Shown here: in pieces, positions 42,705 to 44,285 of the stretch
How the letters are laid out: every line of letters begins with the position of its first letter
Position numbering within the stretch: position 1 is the stretch's first letter
NCBI GenBank assembly: GCA_947311825.1
Contig: CAMZLY010000083.1
Location: forward strand, 1-44,285
Direction: 5' to 3'
Source of the DNA: an uncultured bacterium
Lineage (GTDB): Bacteria > Verrucomicrobiota > Kiritimatiellia > UBA8416 > CAMZLY01
Length of the DNA: 44,285 nucleotides
Notes under the pieces: generated by a model
Seen by the model: only the letters and a program-made list of their open reading frames with translations
What the model was told of the DNA's origin: nothing
Databases searched by the model: none
Position numbers and translations under genes: made by a program

Positions 42705-44083
42705 TTATAGGGAGTGGTCCGGGCGGGTATCCGGCAGCAATACGGGCAGCACAATTAGGTGCGTCAGTGGCGATTATAGAAAAAGAGCAAGCAGGAGGTA
42801 CTTGCTTGAACTGTGGATGTATTCCTACGAAGACATTAATTGCCAGTGGAGATTTATTTCACCGTATATCTAAGTCCGAAGAGTTAGGGATTACAGTTGG
42901 CTCAGTTGCTTATGAATATAAGAAGTTTGCTGCTCGTAAGGATGAAGTGATTAAAAAACTTCGTGGCGGTATTGAGGGATTGCTTAAAGCTAATGGTGTC
43001 ACTTTATTTCGCGGTACCGGTTCTTTTGTTTCTCGTAATCGCATTGCCATTACCGGAGCAGATGGCACGGTAGAGATAGGTGCAGAAAAAACCATTATTG
43101 CCACCGGTTCTGATTCAGTTATGCCTGGATTTATACCTAAATCAAAATCTATTTTGGATAGTCGAGCATTTCTTGAATTAAAGAAACTACCAAACTCGTT
43201 GTTGATTCTTGGCGGTGGTGTTATCGGGTGTGAATTTGCCTGCTTAGCTGCTCAATTAGGCGTTAAGGTTACTGTTGTTGAGATGCTTGATGATATTATG
43301 CCTATGCTGGATAAAGATGTTCGTCGCCAGGTTCGTAAGTCTATGGAGAAAGAGCTTGGTATAGAAGTTTTAACCGGAGCACCTTTAGAAAATATTACTG
43401 CAACAACAAGGGCGGTAAAAGGTAAGGTTGCCGATAAATCAGTTCAGGCTGATATGATGCTTGTGTCAATTGGTCGTCGCCCGGTAACTGATGGGCTTGC
43501 TGTTGAAAATGCAGGTGTTAAATTAAATGAGCGTGGTTTTATTTCGATTAAAGATGATTGCTCAACTTCTATGGCTACAGTCTATGCTGTTGGTGATGTT
43601 GTTGCGGGAACTACGCAATTGGCACATGCTGCTACAGCACAGGGAACTATAGCGGCGGAGAATGCCGTACAGAAAAATTCAAAGAAGGCGGAAGTGCTTG
43701 TTCCTGCGTGTATTTTTACTGCACCGGAGATTGGTGTTGTTGGATTATCAGAGACAGAAGCCAAAGAAACTGGGCGTGAGATTGCTGTTGGTAAGTTCGC
43801 TTTTGCGGCATTGGGTAAAGCGATGGCAATGGGTGAGACTATTGGGTTTGTTAAATGGATTGCCGATGCAGAAACTGATCAATTGCTTGGTGCACAGGCG
43901 ATAGGACCACATGCAACGGAGTTGATTGCAGAAGCTGGAGTTGCTATTCGTGCGGAATTAACAGTAACGGAAATTGGTAGTACTGTTCATTCGCATCCGA
44001 CTCTTTCAGAAGCCTGGATGGAAGCAGCTCATGTTTTGCACGGTAATTGTGTGCATACACCGCCATCGAGACGGGGAAGATAG
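42683..44083 (+). CDS. lpdA: Dihydrolipoamide dehydrogenase E3
   Basis: A 466-residue FAD enzyme that reoxidises the dihydrolipoyl groups with NAD+. The FAD site is VVVIGSGPGGYPAAIRAAQ (residues 5-23). The redox disulfide pair is in GGTCLNCGCIP (near 38-48), with an additional cysteine between the two. The NAD site is LLILGGGVIGCEFA near 173. The active-site base is in HSHPTLSEAW near 436. Its start lies inside the E2 gene (22-nt overlap), so expression is coupled. It is the final gene of the pyruvate dehydrogenase operon and is followed by repeats. Confidence 0.95.
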   Translation: METFNVVVIGSGPGGYPAAIRAAQLGASVAIIEKEQAGGTCLNCGCIPTKTLIASGDLFHRISKSEELGITVGSVAYEYKKFAARKDEVIKKLRGGIEGLLKANGVTLFRGTGSFVSRNRIAITGADGTVEIGAEKTIIATGSDSVMPGFIPKSKSILDSRAFLELKKLPNSLLILGGGVIGCEFACLAAQLGVKVTVVEMLDDIMPMLDKDVRRQVRKSMEKELGIEVLTGAPLENITATTRAVKGKVADKSVQADMMLVSIGRRPVTDGLAVENAGVKLNERGFISIKDDCSTSMATVYAVGDVVAGTTQLAHAATAQGTIAAENAVQKNSKKAEVLVPACIFTAPEIGVVGLSETEAKETGREIAVGKFAFAALGKAMAMGETIGFVKWIADAETDQLLGAQAIGPHATELIAEAGVAIRAELTVTEIGSTVHSHPTLSEAWMEAAHVLHGNCVHTPPSRRGR

Positions 44084-44176
44084 TTGATAGTGAATAGTGA
44101 ATAGTGAAAAAGAAAATGAACGTTCAACTATGAATGAAACGGTAAATCGATGCAGGTGGGTTATTAAAAAATAAAA
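44084..44176. repeat. AGTGAATAGTGA repeats after lpdA
   Basis: The word ATAGTGA is repeated three times in tandem at about 44088-44108, similar to the end of nfnB (25524-25557). The remainder to 44176 shows no gene or terminator. Confidence 0.5.
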
Positions 44177-44285
44177 GAGGTGCTTGCAAAACTACTGTGC
44201 GAGGCAATTTTTTGTATTTTAGGCGAGCAGATTCTGCCTTTTGAGAAATTGGAGCATACCCGTAGGGTCTGTAAAATTGCGAAAA
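44177..44285 (+). repeat. 166-bp-family element with inverted ends, copy 3 (cut by window end)
   Basis: The first 109 nt match copies 1 and 2 closely, in the same orientation, starting 94 nt after the lpdA stop. The right end lies beyond the window. Confidence 0.85.

Overview
The window is a stretch of bacterial chromosome of moderate, slightly AT-rich composition. It encodes oxygen-sensitive pyruvate:ferredoxin oxidoreductase, an NfnAB-type ferredoxin:NADP+ module, a complete pyruvate dehydrogenase complex, L-rhamnose catabolism, sigma-54 regulation and exported proteins processed at a C-terminal tail. This suggests a Gram-negative fermentative or facultative heterotroph. The abundance of short dispersed intergenic repeats and the gene mix remind me of the PVC group (Lentisphaerota/Kiritimatiellota-like), but no rRNA or other decisive marker is present, so this placement is tentative.

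Positions 1-8130 are a compact defence island. A type I restriction-modification operon is split open between hsdS (only its 3' end is in the window) and hsdR. Between them sit five genes in the same direction: an ABC-type ATPase plus an HNH protein resembling the Septu PtuA/PtuB pair, then a D12-class adenine methylase, a ParB-like protein and a probable PD-(D/E)XK nuclease with a Mrr-like QxK motif. Starts and stops overlap (ATGA) or lie within 7 nt, so the seven genes look like one translationally coupled transcript carrying three defence modules. I consider this the best candidate for an undescribed composite system.

Positions 8153-18400 are mostly housekeeping: bioD, a large membrane hybrid sensor kinase (minus strand), rlmN, class II fructose-bisphosphate aldolase and the 1190-residue pyruvate:ferredoxin oxidoreductase, which has a clear intrinsic terminator. 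The gaps around rlmN hold composite inverted repeats and a 43-bp tandem repeat.

Positions 18397-22903 form a second notable unit. A VIT/von Willebrand A protein with a processing-type C-terminal tail is followed by a rhombosortase-like rhomboid protease on the minus strand. It diverges from a sigma-54 enhancer-binding protein. The vWA gene has a textbook -24/-12 promoter, and a perfect palindrome lies about 95 bp upstream of it, immediately before the activator's start codon. This looks like a self-contained regulator, promoter, substrate and protease circuit.

Positions 23198-34000 carry nfnAB, an ACT protein with a UPF0210 (DUF711) partner, a secreted lysine-rich repeat protein ending in two zinc-ribbon-like motifs, a CvfB-like S1 protein, a TPR lipoprotein-like or periplasmic protein and a second sensor kinase. 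Positions 34259-38951 carry the rhaA-rhaD-rhaB operon, divergent from a DeoR-family regulator. Positions 39037-44083 carry pyruvate dehydrogenase E1 (alpha-beta fusion), E2 (with two tandem E3-binding domains) and E3. A 166-bp element with 18-bp inverted ends occurs three times, always in the same orientation and just after a plus-strand gene.
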